Shown one piece after another: positions 25,990-35,790 of a stretch of DNA of 38,333 nt. The notes beneath the pieces are model-generated. The model was not told the origin of the DNA. It worked only from the letters and a program-made list of their open reading frames with translations, and searched no databases. Within the stretch, counting starts at the first letter, position 1; every line of letters begins with the position of its first letter. The stretch comes from Candidatus Contendibacter sp. Lineage in GTDB: Bacteria > Pseudomonadota > Gammaproteobacteria > Competibacterales > Competibacteraceae. The DNA lies in contig WBUJ01000019.1 in assembly GCA_008933795.1 (NCBI GenBank), positions 1 through 38,333 of the forward strand. The letters are read 5' to 3'. A program made the position numbers and the translations under genes.

Positions 25990-26787
25990 CTACTGCACGT
26001 CTTTCAGCCAGTCCGTGTTCTTAAACCATTTCTGGTGCAGCTTGTCGTGGGTTCCATCTTTCTTGATCTTGGCCAGGAACCCGTTGAGCGCCTTCAGAAA
26101 TTCGGGATCGCCCTTGGCAATGGCCCAGCCGATCGGTTCATCGGTGAAGGGCTGGTCCAGAAATACCAGCTTGCCCTCGCCACGCTGGACGTTGGCGACC
26201 AGGTTGTAGGGGGCGTCGTAAACGAAGGCGTCCACCTTGCCGTTGACCACTTCCATCACGCCTTCGGCCTCGGTTTCGTAGGAGAAGTATTGGGCTTTGG
26301 GAATGTGTTTTTTGGAGGCGATTTCGCCGGTGGTGCCCAGCTTGGAGGCCACCTTATATTCTGGCTTGTTGAGATCCTTGTAGGACTTGATCTTGCCGGC
26401 CAAATCCTTGCGCAGGAGCACCGTCTGGCCGATCAGCATGTACGGGTCAGAGAAGTCCACCTTCTGCTTGCGCTCGTCGGTGATGGTCATGCCGCTCATG
26501 ATGATGTCGCACTTGTTGGTGATCAGCGCCGGGATGATGCCATCCCACGCCGTGCTGACCAGTTCCAGCTTGGCGGCGCCCAGATCCTTGGCCATCAGCA
26601 CGGCCAAGTCGGGGTCGAAGCCGACAATTTCCCCGCGCTTGTTGGTCATCTCGAACGGCATGTAGGCCGGTTCCAGGCAAACCCGCAGACCGTCCTTCTT
26701 AATTTGCTCCAACTTGCCAGCCCAGGCGGGCGACAGATTCAGGCCGAACAGAGCGAGCGCGGCGAGCGCGATCAGACGGGTTTTCAT
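25990..26787 (-). CDS. Amino acid ABC transporter, periplasmic substrate-binding protein
   Basis: A 265-residue family 3 solute-binding protein. It has a signal peptide (MKTRLIALAALALFGLNLSPAWA), the N-terminal lobe with LRVCLEPAYMPFEM, GFDPDLAVLMAKDLG and the conserved binding stretch ITDERKQKVDFSDPYMLIGQ, and the C-terminal lobe with YDAPYNLVANVQRGEGKLV. One likely ligand contact is the Arg in the TDER motif. ATG 26787 has AAGGAGA about 8 bases upstream. It is the first gene of the operon, so a promoter should lie in 26788-26927. Which amino acid it binds cannot be read from the sequence. Confidence 0.95.
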   Translation of the reverse strand: MKTRLIALAALALFGLNLSPAWAGKLEQIKKDGLRVCLEPAYMPFEMTNKRGEIVGFDPDLAVLMAKDLGAAKLELVSTAWDGIIPALITNKCDIIMSGMTITDERKQKVDFSDPYMLIGQTVLLRKDLAGKIKSYKDLNKPEYKVASKLGTTGEIASKKHIPKAQYFSYETEAEGVMEVVNGKVDAFVYDAPYNLVANVQRGEGKLVFLDQPFTDEPIGWAIAKGDPEFLKALNGFLAKIKKDGTHDKLHQKWFKNTDWLKDVQ

Positions 26788-26927
26788 GCGGGGATTCTCC
26801 TTGGGGTAACAACGATTATTGAAAGTAAGTGTAGTGGCGTCTCGGTGCTGTGGGAATGGCGCGGAACGCGGCGGCCATGAATATTACCGTTTCATTTCCG
26901 CATGGGATAGCGGGGCCGATCATCTGC

Positions 26928-27083
26928 TCAAGTGGATTTACCTTCGTCCAGCAACTCCCTGATCACCATGCGGATGCCGCATTGGGGGCAGCGCGGCATC
27001 TCCTCGATGGGGATATAGATGATTTCGGTGTGCCGGCACTTCGGGCATTCGACCTGCACGGGTTCAGCTTTTTCGCGTTTCAT
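26928..27083 (-). CDS. Small zinc-ribbon protein (51 aa)
   Basis: A short gene in the gap behind argD. From ATG 27083 to TGA 26928-26930 it encodes 51 residues with two CxxC pairs, VECPKCRHTE (Cys13, Cys16) and RCPQCGIRMVIREL (Cys32, Cys35), a standard zinc-ribbon layout. A GAGGA ribosome site lies about 8 bases before the ATG, and the start is only 15 bp after the argD stop, on the same strand, so the two are probably one transcript. No further domain is visible. A role in nucleic-acid or protein contact is typical of such ribbons but not shown here. Small size makes annotation pipelines likely to miss it. Confidence 0.75.
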   Translation of the reverse strand: MKREKAEPVQVECPKCRHTEIIYIPIEEMPRCPQCGIRMVIRELLDEGKST

Positions 27084-27098
27084 CAGCCAAGTCCTCGG

Positions 27099-28433
<1,335 letters not shown>

Positions 28434-28545
28434 CTATTTCCGTGAGACGAACCACCATTCGCTTTGCTCGACGGACCGCGGTATGCCTGGAGGTTATGGC
28501 CTATCATTCCGCCCATCTTCGTTTGTGAATGAGGTGAACTTCGAC

Positions 28546-29940
28546 ATGTCGCTGCGGACCATTCCCGAATCCAGTTATCTGCTGCGGATGGCCGATGGGA
28601 CCATCAAGCAGGTCAATCCGTTCACCGGCACGGAGGTGTGGACCGTTCCGGGTCGGGGCAACCGGCCACTGGGGGTGAGTTCACATGCCCCCCTTCCCCT
28701 CGATCCGGCCCGGCATGACGCGCATTGCGCGTTTTGCGCCCGGCACTATCTGGAGACGCCGCCCGAGAAGGCGCGGTTGGTCAAGATCGACGACAAATTT
28801 ACCACGTTGCGTCACCTTCCCTTCGACGCGCTATTCGACACGGTAGCCGAGTTTCGCCGCATCCCCAACCTGTTCGAGATCGTCTCCTTCGACTATTGGC
28901 AGAAAAACTTCGGCTATAAGCTGCCGGACGCGCTCGAAGCACACAAGCGCAACTATCTGGCTTCGGAAGCGGGCCGTTACCATGTCCTCAAGGTGGTGGA
29001 ACAACGCTTGAAGGCCGCCGGGGTGGACGAAGCCGTTTGGGATCGAATGTCCCTGGACGAGCGGCTCCAGTTCGCCAACGCCTTCTTCGGCGGCGGCCAC
29101 GAAGTGATCGTCGCCCGGCGTCATTTCATCGACGGCGCCACTCATGACCATCAACTGGCGTCCTCTGGCGCCCTGACCCCGGAAGAACATTACCAATATC
29201 TGCGCTTCACGATCGACGCCATGCGCGATCTCTACATCAACAATCGCTATATCCGTTATATCGCGGTGTTCCAGAATTGGCTCAAGCCAGCCGGCGCGTC
29301 CTTCGATCACCTCCACAAGCAGTTGGTGGCCATCGACGAGCGCGGGGTCCAGAACGAGGTGGAGTTGGAGCGGGTTCGGACCAATCCCAACTTCTACAAC
29401 GAAGCGGCGGTCAACTTCGCCGGCTATCGCAACCTGGTGGTAGCCGAGAACGATTACGCCATCGCCTTTGCCGGTTTTGGTCATCGTTTTCCCACGCTGG
29501 AAATTTTTTCCAAGAGCGAGCGCAGTCAGCCGTGGAATCATTCCCCGGATGAACTGCGCGGCATGTCCGATCTGGTCCATGCCTGCCACGCCGCCAGCGG
29601 GTCCGAGATTCCTTGCAACGAGGAATGGTATTACAAACCGCCGGACGTGGATGTGTCCGTGCCGTGGCGGGTGCTGCTCAAGTGGCGGGTATCGACGCCG
29701 GCCGGGTTTGAGGGCGGCACCAAGATTTATGTCAATACCATCGATCCAGAGAGCTTGCGCGACCGGGTGGTGCCGAGGCTGTTCCAGCTCAAGAACGAGG
29801 GCCGGATCGCGCCGATGAAGATCGCCTTCGAGTGCGCCTGCGTGCCCAACTGCCTCCGCTACAACCCCGCCGTGCGGCAGCAGGACTCTTCCCATCCCGA
29901 ATTTCCACCGCTGTCGGGTGGCCGGGGCCAGGACGGGTGA
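28546..29940 (+). CDS. DUF4921 family protein (GalT/HIT-like)
   Basis: A 464-residue protein resembling the DUF4921 group, related to galactose-1-phosphate uridylyltransferase and the HIT superfamily. Visible features: a possible zinc site CAFCARHYLETPP near residue 64 (Cys-x-x-Cys with His), NRYIRYIAVFQNWLKPAGAS followed by FDHLHKQLVAID, where the HLH motif corresponds to the HIT/GalT histidines, and FGHRFPTLEIF later. The substrate is unknown, but nucleotidyl- or phosphoryl-transfer on a sugar phosphate or nucleotide is likely. ATG 28546 has GAGGTGA at good spacing. It is divergent from argD (224 bp between starts) and convergent with the SWIM gene (9 bp between stops). Confidence 0.75.
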   Translation: MSLRTIPESSYLLRMADGTIKQVNPFTGTEVWTVPGRGNRPLGVSSHAPLPLDPARHDAHCAFCARHYLETPPEKARLVKIDDKFTTLRHLPFDALFDTVAEFRRIPNLFEIVSFDYWQKNFGYKLPDALEAHKRNYLASEAGRYHVLKVVEQRLKAAGVDEAVWDRMSLDERLQFANAFFGGGHEVIVARRHFIDGATHDHQLASSGALTPEEHYQYLRFTIDAMRDLYINNRYIRYIAVFQNWLKPAGASFDHLHKQLVAIDERGVQNEVELERVRTNPNFYNEAAVNFAGYRNLVVAENDYAIAFAGFGHRFPTLEIFSKSERSQPWNHSPDELRGMSDLVHACHAASGSEIPCNEEWYYKPPDVDVSVPWRVLLKWRVSTPAGFEGGTKIYVNTIDPESLRDRVVPRLFQLKNEGRIAPMKIAFECACVPNCLRYNPAVRQQDSSHPEFPPLSGGRGQDG

Positions 29941-29949
29941 GATTGCGCT

Positions 29950-31794
29950 TCAAAGCGTCTTCAGCAGAGGCATCAGCTTGTATTTACGCTGGTGCTTCTG
30001 GCGCAGCGCGACCAGATAGCCGCGCCATTCCGCTTGCTGACCGAGCGCCTCATGCGCCTGCTTGACCTTGCCCAGCCACAGGACCGCGTCTTCGTAGTGG
30101 GCGGATTGTGCCCCATCCATGATCGGCTCCGCCTGCCGGCGGGCCTGGGCGATCACCCATTGCGGCTGGCGGTTCACGGCGGCGTCCATGACCCGCGCCA
30201 GGGTTCGGGGCGAGGTGTAACGTTCGGTGGCTCCGATGGCGTCTTCAACCAGGTTCTCGTACAGGAAAATCTCGATTTTGGTTTCGTTGCTGACGCGGGC
30301 TTCCCGCCGCAGGAAATCCAGCAATTCCTTGCGGAGATCAGGCCAGTCCGCTTCAGCCAACTGCTTTACCCGCTGATAGGCGGCGAGACCCGGCGCGGTG
30401 CGAAACGCGATGATGCCCGCCGCCCGCGCTCGTTCGATTTGGCCGTGAGCGGCGGCCCGGTCGCGCAGCCAGGCCGCCAGTTCGCTTTGGGGATGCGAAT
30501 CGTCCAGGCCGAATTCGCTCATCCGCTCCGCAACCGTCGAAAATTCTTCATCTTGCCGTGCTCTCGTATCCAGCCGTTGCAGGCTGTGCTCGGCCACCTG
30601 GAACGCCGGCTCGATCTCGCCGTGTTCGTACAACCCCTTGACGAGTTCCAGCGCGCCGGCATCGGACAACGGCTGTTCCAGCCCGGCGCGCGTGGCTTCC
30701 TCGACCCGGCCCAATTGCAGCAGATGGAGGGCGTAAAGGTCGTACTGCTTCTCGGCCCTGGCCAGGTGGAGGTACGCCTCGTCCTGGCCGGTGCGCGCCA
30801 GAATCCGCAGCCGTGCCTGACTGACTTGTACCCGCCAGTCGTAAGGGGGCGGATCGGCTCCCCACAGGCCGCCCGGCGGGTCTTCGCCACATAGGATGGC
30901 GCCCAGGCTGGGATCGTCCCAGCCCTGTCGAACGACGATTTGCAGGTTTTCCAGGGGCTCGGCGGCGGATTCGTCGAAATCTTCGACCCAGTCCGCCAGG
31001 CGGCCCGCCCACTGTTCGCATTCGTCGGCGCTCAGGCTGGGATCGAGCAGCGCTTCGATCCAGAGCGACGCGGTTCCATCGAAAAAGGTGCTGGTTTCCT
31101 CGCCGGTCTCTTCCAGCATTTTCCAATGCTTGCTGAATTCATCGGTGACGGCTTCCAGAATCGCCAGGGCGGCGCGACCATGGCCAGCATCCAGCGCGGG
31201 CTGGGCCTGCTCCGCCAGTTCGACGATGTCATCCACCACGCCGTAACCGTCCTCGCTGTAGTCCTCGTCCCAGCCGCCGCGCGAGCGCATGGCGTTGCGA
31301 ACGCTTGGCCGCAGCGCGCGGGTGTCCACCAAGGCGGCCATTGGTGCGGCGGCTCCCGTTGGCCCGGTGAAGGTGACGTAGGGCAGGGTAGCTTCGATCA
31401 TGTCGCTCAGGCGCGGAATTCGATCCGCCAGTTCCAGCAGGAGCGCCTGAAGTTGCGAGCGATCCAGCGCCGCCAGCTTTTCCGCCAACGGTGAACGGAT
31501 TTCCACTGCGTCCGGTTGTTTGGCGTAGGCCAGCAGGGTGGCGACGATGTGCTTGCACCAACCCCCGTACTCGTAAGGGCAGGTGCAGGTGGCATCGGTC
31601 ACGCCCCTGGCGCCGAATTCGATCCACACCCGGTAGGGACGGGGCGCGTTGCCTTCGACATCGGCTTCCAGTTCATCGCCGCGCAACACCAGCGTCTCGA
31701 CCGCGCCGCTCCCGAAATAGTCCTCGCCCCGGCGGATCGACCGGTCGGTGGCGTATTTGGATAACGAAGCGGGATCGAAGGCGGGAACTGGCAT
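29950..31794 (-). CDS. SWIM zinc-finger protein
   Basis: A 614-residue protein with an N-terminal SWIM zinc finger: CTCPYEYGGWCKHIVA (Cys70, Cys72, Cys80, His82), preceded by the usual beta-rich lead-in (YFGSGAVETLVLRGDELEAD). The rest, from about residue 105, is predicted to be almost wholly helical and TPR-like (LVKGLYEHGEIEPAFQVAEH, LLQLGRVEEATRAGLEQP), acidic, with no ATPase motif. In bacteria such SWIM proteins often accompany SWI2/SNF2 helicases; none is here. ATG 31794 is chosen because TTGAGG lies 9 bases before it; a TTG at 31809 is possible. The start is 11 bp from the stop of the aldehyde dehydrogenase gene upstream, so the two are probably co-transcribed. Confidence 0.85.
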   Translation of the reverse strand: MPVPAFDPASLSKYATDRSIRRGEDYFGSGAVETLVLRGDELEADVEGNAPRPYRVWIEFGARGVTDATCTCPYEYGGWCKHIVATLLAYAKQPDAVEIRSPLAEKLAALDRSQLQALLLELADRIPRLSDMIEATLPYVTFTGPTGAAAPMAALVDTRALRPSVRNAMRSRGGWDEDYSEDGYGVVDDIVELAEQAQPALDAGHGRAALAILEAVTDEFSKHWKMLEETGEETSTFFDGTASLWIEALLDPSLSADECEQWAGRLADWVEDFDESAAEPLENLQIVVRQGWDDPSLGAILCGEDPPGGLWGADPPPYDWRVQVSQARLRILARTGQDEAYLHLARAEKQYDLYALHLLQLGRVEEATRAGLEQPLSDAGALELVKGLYEHGEIEPAFQVAEHSLQRLDTRARQDEEFSTVAERMSEFGLDDSHPQSELAAWLRDRAAAHGQIERARAAGIIAFRTAPGLAAYQRVKQLAEADWPDLRKELLDFLRREARVSNETKIEIFLYENLVEDAIGATERYTSPRTLARVMDAAVNRQPQWVIAQARRQAEPIMDGAQSAHYEDAVLWLGKVKQAHEALGQQAEWRGYLVALRQKHQRKYKLMPLLKTL

Positions 31795-31805
31795 TGGGAG
31801 CAACC

Positions 31806-33395
31806 TCAATCCTTAAACATGCGAGGCAGCAACTTGACGAAATGGAAGAAACCGCGCAGGCGGTCGCCGAACGCGCGGCCGTGCAGCAGGTGCAGGGCGC
31901 CTTTCAGGCCATCGTACAGTTGCGCATCGTAAGGATGCCAGAACAGATTACGTTTGGCGAAGTGCAACAATTCGGTGGTGACGACCTGCGGCTGGGTCAT
32001 CTCGTCGAAACCCAACTCGCCGTGGCTGCGGCCAATGCCGGATTCCTTGACTCCGCCCCACGGGGTTTCGGCCATGCCGTGGGTCAGCAGGTGGTCGTTG
32101 ATGGTGATGACTCCGGCATGAATGCGCCGGCCCAGCGCCACGGCTTCGCGCGTGTTGCCGGACCACACCGATCCGGTCAAACCCAGGTTGGAGTCGTTGG
32201 CCAGTTCGATGGCCCGGTCCATGCTGTCCACCTTCATGATGCCCAGCACCGGCCCGAAGGTCTCCTCGCGCATCAACTCCATGGTGTGATCGACGTTGGT
32301 TAGTACCGTGACCGGATAGAAGTTGGCGTGGGCGTGGGCAGGATCGATTTTGACCTGGGCGAGAAGGGTCGCACCCTTGGCCAGGGCATCGTCCACTTGG
32401 CGCTGGATGGTTTTGAGCTGGCGCTCGGTGCACATGGCGCCGATATCGACATTGTGGTGGGTGTTCGGCCCTTGACGCAGCGCCATCACCTTCTGCTTGA
32501 GCAGGTTGATGAACGGTTCGTACGCGTCGCGGTGGACGTAGATACGCTCGACCCCGCCGCAGGACTGGCCGCTGTTTTGCAAGCCGGCCCACATCGCGCC
32601 GTTGACCGCCCGTTCGAGGTGAGCGTCCGGGCAGACCAGCATCGGGTCGTTGCCGCCCAGTTCCAGCGAGACCGGCACCAGGCTTTCGGCGGCCTTGCCC
32701 ATGAGAATCTTGCCAACGGGCACCGAACCGGTGAAGAACAGCTTGTCCACATGATGGTCCGGCTCCAGCAGGAGTTGGCCGATGATGGCGCCGGGAATGT
32801 TGAGGTGGATGAACACGCCGTCCGGCAGCCCGGCGGCCTGGATCATCTCCTCGATCTTGCGCCCGACCATCTGGGTTTCCGGGGCGGTCTTGAAGATCAC
32901 CGTGTTGCCGGCCAACAGCGCCGGCACGATCTCATGCATCGGAATGCCAAGTGGGTAATTCCACGGCGCGATGATGCCGATCACGCCGAAGGGAATGCGA
33001 TAAATCCGGCTGCGCTTGTTCAAGAACAGCAGCGACCCGGTGCGGACCTTGCGCGGCCTGAGAAAGCGTTTGGTGTTCCTGGCGTAGTAGTCGATGGCCA
33101 TGGCGCTGGGCAACACTTCGGTGGCGAGCGCCTCGACCCGGGTTTTGCCGACATCGTTGGCGATGGTTTCGCTGACGGCGTCGGCGTTGTCGACCAGATA
33201 GTCCCGGATGCGGAGAATATGGCGCACCCGCTCTTCCAGCGGCAGCGCCGCCCAAGCCGGTTGCGCGGCGCGGGCGCGGCGGAGGGCGTCGCGCGCTTCC
33301 TCGGGGGTGTTCATCCGCGAATAGCCGACGATATCGCCGGTGGCGGGATTGACGCAGACGGTCTGGCGGAGATCGAAAGTCTGGGGCGTGCTCAT
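31806..33395 (-). CDS. Aldehyde dehydrogenase family protein
   Basis: A 529-residue NAD(P)-dependent aldehyde dehydrogenase. The catalytic Cys279 (QNSGQSCGGVER), general base Glu245 (VSLELGGNDP), oxyanion Asn146 (IAPWNYPLGIP) and cofactor motif FFTGSVPVG are all present. The C-terminal ~40 residues (YDGLKGALHLLHGRAFGDRL to LLPRMFKD) are an extension beyond the usual core and somewhat hydrophobic, perhaps membrane-associating. ATG 33395 (MSTPQTFDLR) has GAGGAA about 8 bases upstream, and a candidate ATG 18 bases earlier is less well placed. The substrate is not predictable. The SWIM gene follows after 11 bp. Confidence 0.93.
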   Translation of the reverse strand: MSTPQTFDLRQTVCVNPATGDIVGYSRMNTPEEARDALRRARAAQPAWAALPLEERVRHILRIRDYLVDNADAVSETIANDVGKTRVEALATEVLPSAMAIDYYARNTKRFLRPRKVRTGSLLFLNKRSRIYRIPFGVIGIIAPWNYPLGIPMHEIVPALLAGNTVIFKTAPETQMVGRKIEEMIQAAGLPDGVFIHLNIPGAIIGQLLLEPDHHVDKLFFTGSVPVGKILMGKAAESLVPVSLELGGNDPMLVCPDAHLERAVNGAMWAGLQNSGQSCGGVERIYVHRDAYEPFINLLKQKVMALRQGPNTHHNVDIGAMCTERQLKTIQRQVDDALAKGATLLAQVKIDPAHAHANFYPVTVLTNVDHTMELMREETFGPVLGIMKVDSMDRAIELANDSNLGLTGSVWSGNTREAVALGRRIHAGVITINDHLLTHGMAETPWGGVKESGIGRSHGELGFDEMTQPQVVTTELLHFAKRNLFWHPYDAQLYDGLKGALHLLHGRAFGDRLRGFFHFVKLLPRMFKD

Positions 33396-33677
33396 AACGT
33401 GTTCCTCGGGCAATCAAAGCGGACGCAGGGTAAGCGCCAGTGGACACCCTCACCCTCGGCTTCTTCCTCGCCAAGGGGAAGGAGGAGGTGCGCGATGATG
33501 GAGCGGGTCGGCGGCACGATACTTGCCGATATAGCCAGACCTTGGCGAGATTGGCTTGTAAGAGCTGGCTTTGTTGACGCGAATGCTCGGTTTTTGAAGG
33601 ATTTGGCCGCGCAGGGATTTGCCCGCCGCGCCGAACGGGATTAGATTGGCGTCTTTCCGACCATGGCCGGATCTTCC

Positions 33678-34025
33678 ATGTCCAAGATGACCAAAAGCAT
33701 TTACCGCGTCCTGTTCGTCAATCAGGGCAAGCTGTACGAACTTTATGCCCGGGAGATCTATCAGGGCGAGCTTTACGGCTTCATCGAAGTCGAGGAACTG
33801 ATCTTCGGCGAACGTTCGAGCGTGCTGATCAACCCGGCCGAGGAGAGGTTGCAAAACGAGTTTGCCGGCGTGAAACGCACCTTCGTTCCCCTGCACTCCG
33901 TGGTGCGGATCGACGAGGTGGAGCGGGAAGGCGTCAGCAAGGTTCGACCGGTGGAGGGCGGCGACAACGTGACGCCGTTTCCACAACCGGCGTTTCCGTC
34001 CGGCGGCGGGCGCGGCAAGGATTGA
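33678..34025 (+). CDS. DUF1820 family protein
   Basis: A 115-residue cytosolic protein of the DUF1820 family, common in gammaproteobacteria and of unknown function. Family signature: YRVLFVNQGKLYELYAREIY, LYGFIEVEELIFGERSSVLI, FAGVKRTFVPLHSVVRIDEV, EREGVSKVR. The last ~20 residues are a glycine/proline-rich tail. ATG 33678 (MSKMTKSIYRVLF) is preferred because family members begin just before the YRV strand; ATG 33663 in the same frame is possible. Neither has a strong ribosome site. The small membrane protein gene follows after 36 bp. Confidence 0.88.
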   Translation: MSKMTKSIYRVLFVNQGKLYELYAREIYQGELYGFIEVEELIFGERSSVLINPAEERLQNEFAGVKRTFVPLHSVVRIDEVEREGVSKVRPVEGGDNVTPFPQPAFPSGGGRGKD

Positions 34026-34061
34026 GCGGTCGGGTTGGCGATTTTTTACGAGGGGGCGGCG

Positions 34062-34256
34062 ATGGAAACAGCGGCGTGGTGGGAAATCCTGCTGGGCGGA
34101 TTGATGGCGGTGCTGGTGATTCTATGGTTTGGGCCCGGCATCAAGACAGCGATCGAACGGAGCCGCGCCGCCAAGAAGGATTGGCCGGCGGCGCTGATTC
34201 CGCTGGGGCTGGTGGTGCTGTTCGTGCTGCTGCTGATTCAGATAGTGCGCGGATAA
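34062..34256 (+). CDS. Small two-helix membrane protein
   Basis: A 64-residue protein with two hydrophobic helices: WWEILLGGLMAVLVILWFGPG (about 6-26) and PAALIPLGLVVLFVLLLIQIV (about 41-61), joined by a basic loop (KTAIERSRAAKKDW). The positive loop predicts both ends outside and the loop in the cytoplasm. ATG 34062 has AGGGGG about 6 bases upstream. The family is not recognised. It sits just behind the DUF1820 gene and is probably co-transcribed. Confidence 0.75.
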   Translation: METAAWWEILLGGLMAVLVILWFGPGIKTAIERSRAAKKDWPAALIPLGLVVLFVLLLIQIVRG

Positions 34257-34310
34257 GGAGAGCCAAGGGCGCAACGCGTTATGGAGCCTTTGGCCTTTGG
34301 CGCTCGACCT

Positions 34311-35639
34311 TCAGTAAAGCACCTCCAACGCGGTGATTTCGCTGGCGCGCAGGGAGAGCATCGCGCTACCGCCGGATTTGCGCAACGTGACGCGGATCAC
34401 GCCTTCCGCGACGCCGTCCAGTCGGCCGCGATATTGCGTGCCGGTCGTGGTGCGCAGCTTCACGATTTTGCCGACATGCTGGCCCACTTCACCGACCGGA
34501 GTAGGGTGATAGGTCTGGTAGATTCTCTCGGCCACGACGGGAGGTGAAGGAACCGGCGCCGCCGAGGTTGTTTCCGGTTCCTGCTCCGGTTCCTGTTCCG
34601 GTTCGACATTCAGCGCCGTGGCGAACTTGGCGGCGTCCCAGTCCACGGTGAGGTCGTCGACCGCGGCTTCGTTCACCTTCATCCTGAGTCCAAGCAGCTT
34701 GACGATGTCGGCGGGGGCGTATTCGTGCAACTCGGCGGGGTCGATGGGCGCGGGGGGCATGGCCGTGATCGCCAGGGCGCCGCCCTCGATCAGATAGCGT
34801 TGGTAAGCGGCGATCAACCCGGGTCCGAGGACGACGCCGCTGGCGCGCAGGCGCTCGGCCACCCGCTGGACGTGATCGGCAAGGTACTCGGGAACGGGTT
34901 TGCCGGCCTTGGCGGCGCAGTAGACATTCCGGCGCTGGTTGAAGCCGTCGTCCCGCAGCACGAAATTCAGCTTGGCGAGCTTGGGCGTGAGCGAGAGAGC
35001 CAGTTCCGCCAACGATTCCGGCGGCTTGGCCAAGGCCAAGTCGATTTCCAGATTCAACGTCGCCCAGTCTCGCATGTTGCTGTCCATGCGCAGCTCCAGC
35101 ACGTTATTTTTGGAGTCGACGCGATAGCCGATTTCCATATTGCCGACAAACCGGTCGTAGCCCATTTCCCGCCACTCGGCGACGCCGAACGCGGTGATCG
35201 GCCCGCAGCCCAGCGCGTCCAGGTGATCGAATGGCGAGTTTGCCTGAGCGCGGCCAGCGGGATCGCCGCCGAGAATGCCGCCGCTCAGCGACAGCTCGAA
35301 ATCCTGAAACGATAGCGCCAGCGATTTTGGCAACTGATTTTGGCTCAGTTGCCAGCGGACATCGAGCAGGGCCAGGAAATTGGGAGTGTTGAGCCGGATG
35401 GCGCCGATGGAAATGGAATCGTTGACAAGATTGGGCCTGATCCGCAATCGGTTGACGCCCACCGAGCCGGTCGGCGATACGTCGATGCCGCCGTAGCTGA
35501 TGTCAGCGAAGGGTTTGGCCATCGTCGCGATCCGGTCCACCTCCTGTTTGGTGCTGTACCACAGATAGCCGCCGGCGCCGGCGCCCAGCAGGATCGCAAC
35601 GATGAGGATGACGATGGCGATATTCAACAGCTTGCGCAT
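34311..35639 (-). CDS. Membrane-anchored protein with a possible Sm-like C-terminal domain
   Basis: A 442-residue protein. An N-terminal membrane anchor (about 5-26, NIAIVILIVAILLGAGAGGYL) is followed by a large beta-rich region (27-330) reading VDRIATMAKPFADISYGGID and VGVNRLRIRPNLVND, with two cysteines (ALGCGP, NVYCAAK). A glutamate/proline repeat linker (EPEQEPEQEPE, near 355) leads to about 65 final residues (VGQHVGKIVKLRTTTGTQYRG, then LDGVAEGVIRVTLRKSGG, ASEITALEVLY) patterned like an Sm/LSm or similar small beta-barrel. The anchor and cysteines suggest most of the protein is periplasmic. ATG 35639 is taken; ATG 35675 in the same frame adds 12 residues. Neither has a clear ribosome site. 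Divergent from the DUF1015 gene. Confidence 0.75.
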   Translation of the reverse strand: MRKLLNIAIVILIVAILLGAGAGGYLWYSTKQEVDRIATMAKPFADISYGGIDVSPTGSVGVNRLRIRPNLVNDSISIGAIRLNTPNFLALLDVRWQLSQNQLPKSLALSFQDFELSLSGGILGGDPAGRAQANSPFDHLDALGCGPITAFGVAEWREMGYDRFVGNMEIGYRVDSKNNVLELRMDSNMRDWATLNLEIDLALAKPPESLAELALSLTPKLAKLNFVLRDDGFNQRRNVYCAAKAGKPVPEYLADHVQRVAERLRASGVVLGPGLIAAYQRYLIEGGALAITAMPPAPIDPAELHEYAPADIVKLLGLRMKVNEAAVDDLTVDWDAAKFATALNVEPEQEPEQEPETTSAAPVPSPPVVAERIYQTYHPTPVGEVGQHVGKIVKLRTTTGTQYRGRLDGVAEGVIRVTLRKSGGSAMLSLRASEITALEVLY

Positions 35640-35790
35640 GGAGGGATACCCGGTAGGCTTGGTTGATCGAATCATAGTACGCCGTGGCCGGCCGTGCCGC
35701 CGATGGTAAGCGCGCCGCTCGTTTTTTGTTAAGCTTGCGCCGGTTTTTTCGTCGCGCCCGCCAGCGCTAGCCACTGGAGAGATGCCGTTG

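Noticed and set aside
33396-33677. Possible small gene between the aldehyde dehydrogenase and DUF1820 genes (MMERVGGTILADIARPWRD frame, TAG near 33642)
   Set aside because: No family, weak start context, and a purine-rich repeat-like lead-in; treated as intergenic sequence holding the divergent promoters.
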